Positions 27,260-39,129 of a stretch of DNA of 64,000 nucleotides are shown here, in pieces. Location of the stretch: assembly GCA_951799445.1 (NCBI GenBank), contig OX637287.1, positions 42,127,724-42,191,723 of the forward strand, read 5' to 3'. Source of the DNA: Pseudisothecium myosuroides (taxonomy: Eukaryota > Streptophyta > Bryopsida > Hypnales > Lembophyllaceae). The notes under the pieces were generated by a model. The model saw only the letters and a program-made list of their open reading frames with translations. It searched no databases and was not told the origin of the DNA. How positions within the stretch are numbered: position 1 is the stretch's first letter; each line of letters starts with the position of its first letter. A program made the position numbers and the translations under genes.

Positions 27260-27531
27260 GAAGAGGGTGGCCCTTGCATTGGAGTCATACTGTATGTGAA
27301 TTTCCTTTCTCGACATTTCAAGGAAGTCGCTTTCATTTGCTTCGTGTGTTACCGTTTGAAGATTTGCTGCATTGATCCAGCCCTTGAGATTTCTCGGTTA
27401 AGTTTCAGACTCTTATGGCGTTCTTCTTGAACTTCCGCCAGCAATTTCAACAACTTTGGGAGAAATTGGAAGCTCAGTAGAGCGTGAGGGATTTGATGTT
27501 GCCTTCTTGAGCTCATGTCTTCTGCGAACGA
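27260..27531. repeat. Direct duplication, copy 1 (5' side of RING gene)
   Basis: It aligns over about 270 bp with 32880-33201, sharing blocks such as TTGAACYTCCGCCAGCAATT, ATTGGAAGCTCAGTAG and TCTTCTGCGAAC. It covers the likely promoter/first exon of the RING gene. Confidence 0.75.
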
Positions 27532-30500
27532 GATGGGTCTCACTCTGTTTTGTTTTTTTGGAGCAAATTTGGTGCACTGTTGCCTGCGAATCTGGTGAAG
27601 TTCCTGCTCCTTTGTATGACAGCCGTGATGAGTCGTGGATGCCTGATGCTCATGTAGTTCAGTTTTCTTGGCAAATGTGTCTTGATTTCTCTATACCTAT
27701 GATTTCCTGCACCGCAGATCCAGATGGAAACAGGTCAGTCTGCGTCCTGGGATTCAATCAATGGCTTTAGAGTGATTTCATTGTCTGTAATGTGTTTGTG
27801 ATACATGCTCATGTGGTGCCGCTCTCCATGTTTTTTGAAGTTTTGGCCTTGTTTGTGTAGGGAGCAGACAGCATTGATGTAGAAATCGAGTTTGGGACAT
27901 ATTTGCAGAGTAGCGAGTGTCTTTTTAAGTCTCAAGCAGCAACATTCCTTTGCCGTGGAATACTTCTGCATTTGAAAAACACGTGGTTTTCCATGCCCCA
28001 TGAAGCCTGTGCATCAAAGGAAAAACTGAAATCCAGGTGTGTTATGCACCCAATTAAATATATTCCAAGATGGAGAACAAAGAATAGCATCGAACAAACT
28101 CCCATTTTCTTTGTAACAAGGGAAGATATTCTACTTTAGAATAGAAGCATTCTTGATGAATCAACAAGCACAAATGGTTATCTGCCCGATATTTTTGACT
28201 AATCTAGTACCATCTAGTGCTGTGTTGAGAATCTCTAGAAATCCTACTCTCAAAGGAGCTGCCTTGAGTGGCATTCCAATTTGACAGGGTTTAATGTGGC
28301 TAGATTTTGCCACTTTCCAAAGTACCACTGAAGGTTGTTCTACTAGTGATTGACCTTCTGCTGAAAGAAGGGTGATTAGATTAGGGCATTTTTTGAGGCT
28401 TCAAATCTAACATCATATGTTTGTTGTTTGTTGTAATCTGTTTCAGGTGGATGTTAATCTTGGTAGCGTGCTTAACGGTACTGATGGAGTGTACTTGATT
28501 TAGCCCTTTGATGGATTGGCAATTGTGTGAAGGTTTCTCTGCTGATTCTGGGTTTCTCTTGGATTGAGGGAATCTGCGTAATCTATCAGTGGCCCTAGCG
28601 TTTGGCAGTAGTTTGCGATTGATGTGCAGTGCATGCTGTGATACGTGAAAGATTGTCACCAACATAGTCTTGATATTCGTGAGGTCAGCAACATGTCTAT
28701 GGAAGGATCTCTTGTAAGACCAGAGAGTGCTACGGGTCTGTGAAAAAGAGCAAGGAACCGGAGAGTATACCGGTTTTGAAATGGAGAGTATACCGGAGTG
28801 GAGTTTAAATGTAGAAACCTACGAGTTGTTGCAAGAGGGGCAGTGCACATACAATGCTGAAGAACAGTCACTTGTGTGGCCACCTATGTTGCTGATATGT
28901 TCTTTTGCCGATTTGCCCGACAAAGACTTGGATGATGATGTTAAGTGGTTGAGAAACATGTTGACAACAGAGGGAGTGCAGGCAAATGACGTGGCAGAAA
29001 CGAAGCATGTTTGCTGCGAAGGAAACACAACTTTCCATCTATTTGTATTGCCCCCAAGTGGCACATCATTTGCAGCTGCCAAAATTATTGACTCTATGCG
29101 TGGATTAGACTTTTGTGTCTTCTACCCAAGCTTGAAGGACATGATTGATATTAAAAACGGTCGCGTCCCTGAGTTTTCCCATCGACTTGTTGAGGGCCTC
29201 AAATATCATTGAAGGCCCAGTCAAGCTTGGATTAACCTTGCAGTGGACCTTGTTCGTGATGATGGTATCTGTGTTGGACGAGGAGTATGTCAGAAATACG
29301 AAGCAACGGACTTTGTGAATGAGGAACCCCTTGGTGAAATCCATGTGGGTGTACGAGTTTTGGAAGTGTTGGAAGACTTGCTTCCTTCTCACTGGAAGGG
29401 CTCTTTGCGTCGCTGGAGATCGACACATGTTTTATACAATGGTGTATCCTTGTTTGAGTGCTTGCGACAAAGTATGCAAGACGAATCTGAAGATTGGTTT
29501 TGTAAGGATGGCTCAGATTCTGCAGGTATTGCACAAGCACAAGGGGTGCTTAGAGATCAGTGCATATCAAGTGTGTTTCCTTCGATCAGTATTTCTAAGG
29601 TCAGTACAAGCAGTGATGGATCTTAGGATCAATTAGCATGTGATTCCAAGTTTTGTTCCTGTTTCTTTGTTTCGTGTGTATTTTTGGTCTTATTTTATCT
29701 GCAACCCGCACATCACAAAAGATCACTGTTAGATTAACAATGTTCTTGTAATTAAGTTTTTTCATTTAATCATATGAAGTTCATATGAAATTAACATACA
29801 GGATAGTATTGAATTTTGTACAATTATGTTCATATGAACTTCATATGATATTACAAAGTGTGTCTCTTATACTAAAATGTGAGCCTTTGGTCCTTGACAG
29901 AGATTAATGTGCTGACTGCTAATTTTTTATTCTCCGCATTTTATTCGTCTGCAGGATTTGAATGAGTTCAACCATCTTTCAGCGACATATGCCATGACCT
30001 GTCGAAATGCAATTGATGACATTGAGAAGAGTACTTTCAAGAGTGACAGTGAAGGTCCAAGTCTGCATGATGGAAAGTCGTTTGCAACAAACGTATGACA
30101 TTGTCTTTGATAGTTTGGATTCAGAAAGTAACAAAATGGGAGAAACCTGTTTTTATACTTTGTTTTATATCCACAACGGTTTTAATCTCTTTCCAAATCT
30201 GGAGCCATCAGCAATTTGAGGTAAATATTTCCTGTGGACTCATGTTTTCATTTGTTTTGCAGCTTGACTTTGACGAATCACTGAGGAAGGACGAAATAAA
30301 GAAAATAGCAAAGGATGCTTCTTTGAAAAGGAAGTGGATGAAGCACTTAGGAACCATCCACAGTTCTCATTGGCGAGAGATGTTGTTAAGCGATTGACGG
30401 TGTTACGAAAGCTCACTACTCCTGCCAAGAGTAGCACTTTAATCTCGTCAATGTAAGTGTAATTATAGTTCACTTCACGTACCGATATTTTGCATTTGAT

Positions 30501-32354
30501 GGAAGTTTCATGAAAGTTGTTACCTTTTTTATTTCTTTCCTGCAATGAACAAGAATTACATTGTTATATTCTTTTATCCACAGAGAATGAAAATCTTTCT
30601 TTTTGCATTTTTTGAGCAGGATCAAACAGGCAGAAGATATGGAAATCGGCCTTTTAAACTCTATTGGGGAAAGAATCAAGTGGGAAAATAAACGCAAAAC
30701 GGCAATGGTTGGCTTTGATAAGGAAATGGAGAGCCTCATTTTACGAAGAAGGAGAGAACAACACAAGGAGCTGCTCCAGGTTTTTCCTCGTGTTTGGATT
30801 CTTCTTCTTCACCTACGTTTTTATGTAATAAGTTTAAGCTTTAATACACTACTGCTTCTAGTCATGTTTTTTTGAAGTTGCCCAATGCCATTATCATGGG
30901 ACTGATATTCTTTTGCGTTTATGCAGGAACTTGCAAATATGAATGCTAAGCACTACTCTGCAGTGGATGGTCTTGTTCTAGGTAAGTTCAAATTTCTAAA
31001 CAATATTGGAAAGACTGTGAAGGAGACGGAAAACGTGCAGCAGTGGGTCGCTCATCACACTGCTAAAGCAACAGACGAGGTAATCCTTGACCAATTCATT
31101 TTTTGACATTCAAATTATACTCTCCTCCCATTCTCGTAAGATTTGCAGATTGAAATGTTTCCTATCTCGGATGTGTTTCATTTAAAGAGCTTGGGTTGCA
31201 AAATTGTAGTATTTACAAAGTTGTGGTATATGAGAAGAACATGCTGGAAACCTGACATTGATGGTTTTCCTGAACCTTGCAACATGGAATCAATGTTAAT
31301 TTGATGTTAAAGTAATGTTTGTTTAGTGTCTCATCAACTCAATTTATTAGCTCTGATTGTAGCAATAAGTTAAACAATCTGTAGAATGATGTTATCTGTA
31401 GAAATGGTTGTTTTTTAGAATTGTGTGAACGTGACATTTATCTAACAATAATGACAATAATCAACACTGCCTCAAGATTATTTACCTTTTCAAACTTAAT
31501 ATGAAATAGATGAGCGTTGGTCTGATGCCTAGTAATATTTGAGATGACTAATCCAGGAGAAGAAAAAGTGGGAGGAAGAAGCTGCAAAGGCTCGCATGGA
31601 GGAGCAGAAAAAGTGGGAGGAAGAAGCTGCAAAAACTCGCATGGAGGAGCAGAAAAAGTGGGAGGAAGAAGCTGCAAAGGCTCGCATGGAGGAGCAGAAA
31701 AAGTGGGAGGAAGAAGCTGCAAAGGCTCGCATGGAGGAGCAGAAAAAGTGGGAGGAACAAGCTGCAAAGGCTCGCATGGAGGAGCAGAAAAAGTGGGAGG
31801 AAGAAGCTGCAAAGGCTCGCATCGATGAGCAGAAAAAGTGGGAGGAACAAGCTGCGAAGGCTCGCATGGAGGAGCAGAAAAAATGGGAGGAACAAGCTGC
31901 AGAGGCTTGCATGTATGAGCAGAAAATGTGGGAGGAACAATTAGAAATGGCTCGCATGAAGGAATTGAAAAGCTGGGAGAAAGAAGTAGAGCAGGCAAAG
32001 CAACTAGCAAAGGCTCGGACAGAGCAGAAAAAATGTCAGGTAGAATCAGCCAAGGTGATGATTGAGCTGGCAGTTGCTAAGCAAGAATTGGCAGATGCTA
32101 AGCAAGAGCTGGTAGATCAGGAGGAGGTCATGCCCAAATGCATAATTTGTTTTGAGGATTTGGAGGGGACAATGGCCAAATGTGGCCAAAAACGCAGTCG
32201 AATCGATGTGGCGCAAAGAAAGAGGACGTGTTTTACTCCATGCATGCACAGTAGCATGTGTTTGGAATGTGCCGTGGCGGCTTGGGAGAAGTTCAAGAGA
32301 TGTCCTGTGTGCAGCATTCCCTGCTCCTCGAAACCACAAACCATCTTCATGTGA
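27456..32354 (+). CDS. RING-finger protein with coiled-coil 15-residue repeats and a possible XS-like segment
   Basis: Inferred exons: up to 27733 (5' limit unsure; no ATG in frame), 27872-28036, 28726-29599, 29955-30092, 30263 or 30286-30452, 30620-30779, 30927-31079, 31557-32354 (stop). Most phases agree. The third exon has SLVWPPMLLICSF, which resembles the VWPPMVI start of XS domains in SGS3-like RNA-silencing proteins; this is a weak match. The last exon starts with about nine copies of KKWEEEAAKARMEEQ, a highly charged helix, and ends in a C3HC4 RING: CIIC, then CMHSSMCLEC, then CPVC near the C-terminus, suggesting an E3 ubiquitin ligase. The RING position and tail recall C-terminal RING proteins of the BOI/XIAP type. 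Two breaks need attention: an in-frame TGA at 29210-29212 (avoided if an 84-nt intron 29159-29242 exists) and a frame switch in the 30263-30452 exon. The gene may be functional or in early decay. Confidence 0.65.
29768..29852. repeat. Intronic stem-loop
   Basis: Arms 29768-29796 and 29826-29852 are near-perfect reverse complements built around TCATATGAAGTTCATATGA. It lies in the intron between the exons ending at 29599 and starting at 29955. It may be a tiny MITE. Confidence 0.6.
31566..31970 (+). repeat. In-frame 45-bp tandem repeat (minisatellite, about 9 copies)
   Basis: The 45-bp unit encodes the 15 residues KKWEEEAAKARMEEQ. Central copies are nearly identical in DNA, and the outer 3' copies (QAAEACMYEQ, QLEMARMKEL) are diverged, so expansion took place from inside. 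A 15-residue period keeps the Glu/Lys/Arg faces of a helix in register. Long minus-strand and alternate-frame ORFs over this block are shadows. Confidence 0.9.
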
Positions 32355-32879
32355 TTTAAGGTTTATTCTTGGGCACCTTGGTTTGTTGGATCAATTTTCT
32401 TTCTATGTCGTCTCAATTTCGATTGCAGGGTAAGGGTTGACTTGTTCTGCAACTTTTGAGGAGTCTAGCTCCGATTTTGTATTTGGGATAGCGGGGTATT
32501 TCCTCTTTTGATGTATTCTTCGGAGGTGGCAAGTTCTATCTCTCATTATCTCATGCTTGTATGCAGTTTTGTATTATGATGTAAGGTTTTGGAGTTTGAT
32601 GGTGTGATGGAGAATCTAGACACTTTGCTAGACAGACTTTCCTATTTTGGTGTATTGACTCCTGCATTGATTTTAAATATATGTCAAAGTTGTATTTTCT
32701 GGGCTTGCCTTTAATTTAGATTTTACCTTTGATGCAGAGCGACTTCCGAAGCCCTAGCTACTATGCCCAAACGATGCAGAGTTTTGGAAATATTTCAAGC
32801 GAGCCATGCAGCTTTCGACTGACTTTTGGGCAAGACGGAGAGAATTACAGAAGCTCAGGAATGACAGCAAATGCAAGTG
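32355..32879 (+). other. 3' UTR and flank of the RING gene
   Basis: T-rich sequence follows the stop codon, with no new conserved frame until the duplicated block. A polyadenylation site was not assigned. Confidence 0.5.
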
Positions 32880-33201
32880 TGGAAGAGCGTTGCACCTGCA
32901 TTGGAACTCAAGTATCTTAGTGGAAGATTTCTTTGCCGATTTCTTGCCTCTCGCTGAGATTTCTAGGAAGACTCTCGCAATTGCTTTGTCCGTCATTGTT
33001 GGAGGGGGCTGACTGGAGCTGCTGGCTTTGATCCTGGACTTGAAATTTCTCGGTTGAGTTTCAGTTTGGGTTTTTAAATCTGATGGAAATTTTTCTTGAA
33101 CCTCCGCCAGCAATTCCAACAATTTTGTGAGGAATTGGAAGCTCAGTAGTGTGGTGGATTTGATGTTCGCTTTCTTGAGCTCATCTCTTCTGCGAACCAG
33201 G
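32880..33201. pseudogene. Direct duplication, copy 2: orphan 5' end of the RING gene
   Basis: This is a diverged copy of 27260-27531 located about 0.5 kb after the RING stop codon. Plus and minus frames are both partly open; the shared end FLSS-LLRTR suggests the plus strand was coding. Nothing that resembles the later exons follows, so it is a truncated gene duplicate. Confidence 0.6.
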
Positions 33202-34675
33202 TGCAGACAGCTCCTTAACGAAACTCATCCTTAACTCAATATTACTTAACCTGTTTTGGTTAGAGGGAGTAAGTCTGGGTGTAGTTCTATTTTCCTGGCA
33301 AATGTGTGCATTTCATTACAACTTTCAGATTTATTTCAATATACTTAGCAGATGAATTTTGTGATCAAATCGTGGAAATGAGCTGAGTCCGTCATTTGAA
33401 GCAAATACATTTAGCCTCATCCCAATTTGTTACGTGCATTTTTAAGGATTTGATCATCCCATTCATGAGCTTTGAGCCTGTGTGTTCCTGCCAGACGCGA
33501 ATGTACTGATTGGCAATTCGAAGACACGAGTAGTCAATGAAGCTGAAGCATGAATCCCGTTGCTCTTCCAAAAAGGTTAAAGATACTTAGTCAAATGAGA
33601 GCGCAAGGCAAGAGTGATTGAAACCGAGATGGCTTTTATTTAGATGTCTGAGAAATTAGTGACGCTATCATAAAGCCCATCTCCCAGGTGGGGACGAGAC
33701 ACTACTTCTACGTAAGGGTCTTATTTCAATTCTGTTAACTAGATGCTATCAGAGGATCTAAAAGGACCGGAATAAGCCTATTAACTCTTGATCCAGGCTT
33801 GTCTGGAAATGAAGCCCAATTCCTTGTCTTCATACCTTTGCCAAGTCGAGCAAAAGGTGGCGTTCTGTTTCAATCTACATCCGAAGTGAAATTGGAGACC
33901 GGGTCTTGCAATCTCTACCGAGCGGCAAAAGATTTGGTCACGAGCGAGGATGGAGGCCTCTAGAAACAAGGAAAGAAACTCAGAACCTGGCCAGAACTCG
34001 GACAGCTCCTGCATAAACTTTAAAGCTTAGAAGCCTCCACAGTCACCGAAACCTACGGCTGGGCTGCGCCATAGCCAGGAGGATATGCAACAGTTGGAGG
34101 CGTACTGTATATGGTGGATGTTTGATCAGCTCTCGCAGTTTCGATCAGTGACAGGTTGAACGTGCCTCTTACCCTCCCTGGTCGCCTGAGATGATTGGGT
34201 TGAGATATGAGAACAACATATCAAAGGAACTCAATCGAGCCTGGCAAGTGCCAAGTAAAATGAAATGGAACAGAGAGGAAGATGACTAGTTTGTACAGTA
34301 TTTTTTGTAATTTTTTGTTCTCAAAAAATTACGATGAAAGTGTCCCAGAGGTATTGATCTCATGACCTTGGAATTCTATTCCTATAACTTATGACCGTCC
34401 CTAAAACTTCTGATAGCACTTCCAAATCCCATAGAAAGTCGGGTTTGCACTGCGGGTCCTCGACAGACTACTCCTATCCTGAGGATGATCAACAAACTTT
34501 GCTTGGATTAATTTTACTATTTTCGTAAACAAATGGCAATCTAGAGCAACACGCAATTTGATAGTACAGTTGATGGGTTTGATGCTGTTGTTGGGTTACA
34601 TCGAAGCACTGAAGCACACAATTTGCAAAGGATATAAAATACATAGCAAAGACAAAGAGACAGACAGACACAGCA
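33202..34675. other. Intergenic, no gene recognised
   Basis: Only short ORFs on either strand (for example 33781-34014 minus), without family motifs or consistent splice partners. Confidence 0.4.
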
Positions 34676-34677
34676 AC

Positions 34678-35575
34678 GTATTGAAAGTTCAAGTAGGTTC
34701 CCATGGTCTCAATTATTTGCATGATTTCTTTAAACTTTCTCTTAAGATAGAAAAATGCATTACCCTTCTAATAATATAATTTTTATTTCAATCTGTGCCC
34801 ACCAGCAAAACTTATGCCACCCTAAGCACAAAATGGAGTTTATCCAGCAACAACAACAACAAAATCTTTGAAGTAAACAATAATATGTTTAGTTTTTCAT
34901 ACAGTAGACTCTATTTGTGTCTATGTGGAGAATTTTAGTTCATTCCATTTGGATTAGTGATTTGAAAGTTACGGAGAATCTTGTTTTCCAAGCAATTATT
35001 GTAGAAGCTTCTTGAGAAAATAATGTAATGTATTTCTTTTGGAATTTTATTTTTATTTTATTCTTCCAAAAAAAAGTTCTAAAAGGTTTAGTTTATTTGG
35101 TAGAACAGTCTCACTGTTGGAATTAGTGTGTTTTATTTTCATCTTAGAGCTCTTAACAATTTAGATTTTTGTTCTATCTCATACCTACTTCTATTCAACA
35201 AATCTTTAAAGAATGAAATCAAATTGTTGTTTTTTGAATATGTTTCCCTAGATTCTCAATTCAATTTTTCAACATAGAAAATTATAAAATCAACATTGAG
35301 TATAGTGCAAAAAACTTAAGAAGATTCAAAGTCTAATAATGTATTCAAGTAAGGTGCAAAAAAAACATTTTGTTCAGTTGAAACGCAAATAACTTGTACT
35401 TTAAGTGGTCAAAATACCTAAATTTTTTTGTACATTCTTATCCTAGTCTACTAGACTAGTGCAAGATCCTACAAATAGATATGCAAATTTTTTTTTTAAA
35501 ATTTGCTCTCTGCAGCAATAGAAATGACAATTTTGAGTATGTTTTTTGATGAGAAAAGGCCTCGATCCTTTGGGG
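34678..35575 (+). mobile_element. TTAA-family element, copy J (about 0.9 kb, degenerate ends)
   Basis: The interior follows copy A block by block (AAACTTTCTCTTAAGATAG, CAATCTGTGCCC, TTCCATTTGGATTAGTGA, AGATCCTACAAATAGAT). The right end CCTTTGGGGG is mutated and the left end is approximate. It is an old copy. Confidence 0.55.
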
Positions 35576-35576
35576 G

Positions 35577-37400
35577 CAAAATAGGTATGCAAAAATTGAT
35601 GTGTGATAGTTTGTTGAAGCTCTGTAAAAATTTAAAAATTCTATGTACATATTTCAATTATATTTTAAATGATATAATTAACTGTAGAATCTAGTAAAAT
35701 TTAGTGCAAATTTGAATAAATTCTAATAAATTTAATGTACAACATCTCCTGATAAAGGAAGTTTTATATTTGTGGAAGTTGACCAAATTTGGACTCCTTC
35801 CAATGACTTATAGGAATTTGAGGAATGATAATTCTATAGAAACAAAAAATTTAAAAAAATGTATACAAAAGATTTTTCATTTCCTTCATTGAGATAAAAT
35901 TCAAGTTGAATATATATCACAAAAGACTACATAGACTACTAAAAAGAAGTTGGTTTATTTTTATTTTTGAGATTCTTGTCTAACTAAAATCAATATTTGA
36001 GAATAACAGCTTGTCCAAAGCGGCATTGAAATTACTCTTTTAACAAAAATCACTAAACTCATGTTATGAAAATATTATGTAAAGTAATTGAAAGGATTCA
36101 TTTCTTTAGCTCTTAGACATTATTTAAAAGTTTTCAAAAATAAAGTGAAAAGTCAATGTAAGAGGATTTAGTGTAACATTTAAAGGTTAAAAGGTGATGT
36201 CACTAATGTTGTCCATATTGAAGGCATGGGATTTTGAAGGTCACTTCCAATTTAATCTCTAAATGACAAGTTAATTACATTTCTAGAAAGTTACAATAAT
36301 TAGCCAATTTCAACAAGTGTGTATGCACCTTTGAGGGGTTAGTTTTTAAATATTGGAGGAGCTAAATCTAGAGCTTTATTCAAATTGAATAGACATTTAA
36401 AATCTTACACTACATCAAATGATATAAAAAATGTTGCATTCCAAGTTGTAAAGGTATTGAAACACCATAATAACAACACTAGTACACCATTAGTATGCTA
36501 ATATACCTTGATGTATGTAAAAGTATGACAATATTCTATTTTGTATTTGCAACATATGCAATGGAATTTTGCCCATTTTGTGCTATTAGAATTGACCTTC
36601 CAATCCTGTGATCTAAATATGAGAGTTAATGCTAGAGGCGTGTACAAGCCTTCATTGTGAACCATATGTGATTTGTAATTTCTCACTTTGAAACTCAACA
36701 AGAAACCTACAAAATTTGTAAGTATGCTTGCAAATTGCAATGTCGCTGGCATTGGAAGACTAAAATATCTAGTTTCCCTTACTAAAAAAAATTGGTTTGA
36801 TCATTGAATGATTGTGAACTTAAAGAGATCATTCTATTATGCACAAACATTCCAATCAAATGTCTTGAAATAGACAAAAAACTGTTTCATAATGCACTAT
36901 TGTCTGAACTCATATCCAACATTCCTAAACAATTGAAAATGCACGTCGACTGTCTATGGTTGGAATCTATATATAGACTTCTATGTCTTCCTAAACAGGC
37001 AATAGTGTTGTAAACAAAAAATCTACATTTACAAAAAAATAAATTGTCTTGGATTTAAAGACTCATTATTTTTTTTAAATAGAGGTCCAAGTAGATGAAA
37101 TGCTTTCCAGATGATGTAACAGGCTAGTGCTATAATTGTGAAGGCCAAGATACCACAGTACTTACTACTTACCAACTGAAACACTAATAACAGTCAACCG
37201 GAGAAATGGAGATGTTGATTTCGTTGGAAACCCATGTTGTAATAATAAGTGCTTCCTTTATGAAATTAACTTGGCCCTAATGAATAAAAAAGAAAAGAAT
37301 AATAATGCAGGGCCAATTGTTCTCATCTTTCTAAAAAACCTAACAAAAATACATTTGGCGAGCTGGCTACCAATATTTCTTTAGTATATTGGGTACATTA
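35577..37400. other. AT-rich intergenic DNA, no gene
   Basis: No conserved frame. ORFs at 36498-36752 (minus) and 36804-37013 (plus) have no motif and no splice partners. Confidence 0.4.
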
Positions 37401-37558
37401 TTTGAACCCCGTTTTCCTCCTTTTGAAAGAAGAGCCAGTGGCATCCTTTGCAAGACAACTCTTTGCAGCACCGGAGCAATCCCAAGAGTACAACGTATCC
37501 CAAAGAGCTAGTCAGTATCTATTCCATGAAATCGACGAAGTGTATACATTGAATTCGG

Positions 37559-38960
37559 TCAATGGATTCCAAGTTCTGATCTCAACTGGATGGGCTTGCA
37601 GGTAGTTGACGAAGTTTTGAGAGGCGTTTGCTGTTCCGGAGCAGATTCCAAGGCAGTGGCAGCGGTGGAGGTTGCTGCATTGGCCGTGGATTGGAGAATG
37701 TTGAGATTGTACAAGTAGAATCCCCTCATGAATGTCGTGAACTGCTCGTACGTTTGAGTCGCCACGGGTTCCACTGTGTACGTCCAGTCTACACCCGTCT
37801 TTCCATTGCCAGCGTCACGAAACTGCACTCCCCAAGTTCCATAACATCGTCAGCCAAGAGCAAACACTAAGTTAAATCCTGGTGAAACTGCAGTCAGTGA
37901 TGCAATCAGAAGGATATTGTGAACTAACACAACTTAGGTAATCGAGATTGGTGATAAAGAAGTTTTAAAATGCAATGCAATGATTTATTCTATCAGCCTC
38001 TGCGACACCGATTTACGAAATTTACACGATATTCAAGTAGAGCAAGTTGAATTATTGGTGGAAATATTACTGTAATGTATCAGTTTAAAAAAGAATGGCT
38101 AGTGTCACTAATTCTGCAGGTGACTTAAATTTTGTGCGTTCATTAATAGGATTAATCAGTGCTGTGCATGCCTCTTTATCTTTCAGTTTTTGTGCCAAGT
38201 AAACAAGGCTGAAGTGAAAGGGAGCAAGGGGTTCAAATTTCAATGTGTTCACTCTAATCTACGTAGAATACATCCACACCAAAGGGAATATTTTAACATT
38301 GATAAAGGATTCAGATTGAATGGAGATATAGTGGAGCCTCCTAGTCTGAATACACCCTTGCGGATGTAAGAGTGGAAGATTTGTGTCCAAGGATAAGAGA
38401 CAATTCTTAATAAGCTTTGAAAACAAGGACAGGTACGTCAAGAATTTGGGACTGGAAATCACACACGGCTCAAAATGGTAGGAGAAAAGAGAAATCCTGC
38501 AGTTGAAGTCGCACACTCTGACGCCCACTACTGGTACTCCCTCAAGTAATGCTTCGTGCTTCCCAAATCAAAAACCTATCAATCTTCCCAAATCAAAAAC
38601 CTGACAGAAGAACTGATTTGCAAGCAAGCGGAGCGTCACCTGAATCTGCGAGACGTAGCCTTGCACTCCATCCCGGAACCTGAACCGATTCTCCTCCATC
38701 CGGTACTTACAGAACTGCTTCTGCTCGTCGTGGACAAGCAAGCGCTCGTACACCCACGAGTCCGGCAACGTCCCTTTGCAGTAACGAACGCTCCCAGGCT
38801 CATTGTTCTTCCCCTCCACCAAATCACACACCGTGATGGCAGGGTTCCACTTGCACAGACCTCCGAAATCCGAAAACGTGGACCACGCAAGATCACAAAC
38901 GCAATCCAGGAGGACGTGAACACCGCCGGACCAAATCACGGGCGGAGCCTCCAATCCCAT
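37559..38960 (-). CDS. Lachrymatory-factor-synthase-like SRPBCC (START/Bet v 1 superfamily) protein, two exons
   Basis: Exon 1 is 38640-38960 (ATG at 38960, MGLEAPPVIWSGG) and exon 2 is 37559-37822; the intron is phase 0 and the product is 194 aa. Residues from about 15 on match the LFS-like family pattern: AWSTFSDFGGLCKWNPAI, then VEG, EPGSVRYCKGTLPD, and WVYERLLVHDE, where family members have W..L.DF..+.KW.P....C. and PG.VR.C. Exon 2 gives GVDWTYTVEPV, the beta strand that closes the cavity, then a long C-terminal helix, followed by an Ala/Ser/Thr-rich tail. Members bind small hydrophobic ligands; one clade, in onion, rearranges a sulfenic acid, but most plant homologues have no known ligand. 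A further upstream start in the same frame (39053) exists; I chose 38960 because the domain begins right after it. Tandem repeats lie directly upstream. Confidence 0.85.
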
Positions 38961-39129
38961 GGCGAGAATTGAATGCTCTGAAGAAGCAACGAATTCCAGC
39001 AACCCAATGTCACGGTCGTACAAATTCACGGTCGTAACAAGGTCACGGTCCAAAGGGGGGACTGAAGAAGGGGATGCGATTCAAGCACTCGCAAGAAACC
39101 CCAAAGCAGCTCAAAATCGTGCAAGGCCG

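Noticed and set aside
27349..27543. Minus-strand ORF with LLAEVQEE, partly shared with the duplicate at 32754-33122
   Set aside because: The similarity follows from the DNA duplication; the rest of the frames do not agree, and the plus strand fits the following exons better.
31438..32010. Long minus-strand ORFs (190, 142 and 130 aa) with repeated PPTFSAPPCEPLQLL-like units
   Set aside because: They are antisense shadows of the 45-bp repeat that codes KKWEEEAAKARMEEQ on the plus strand; that frame joins the other exons and leads into a RING finger.
38556..38972. 138-aa plus-strand ORF
   Set aside because: It is antisense to exon 1 of the LFS-like gene, which has clear family motifs.
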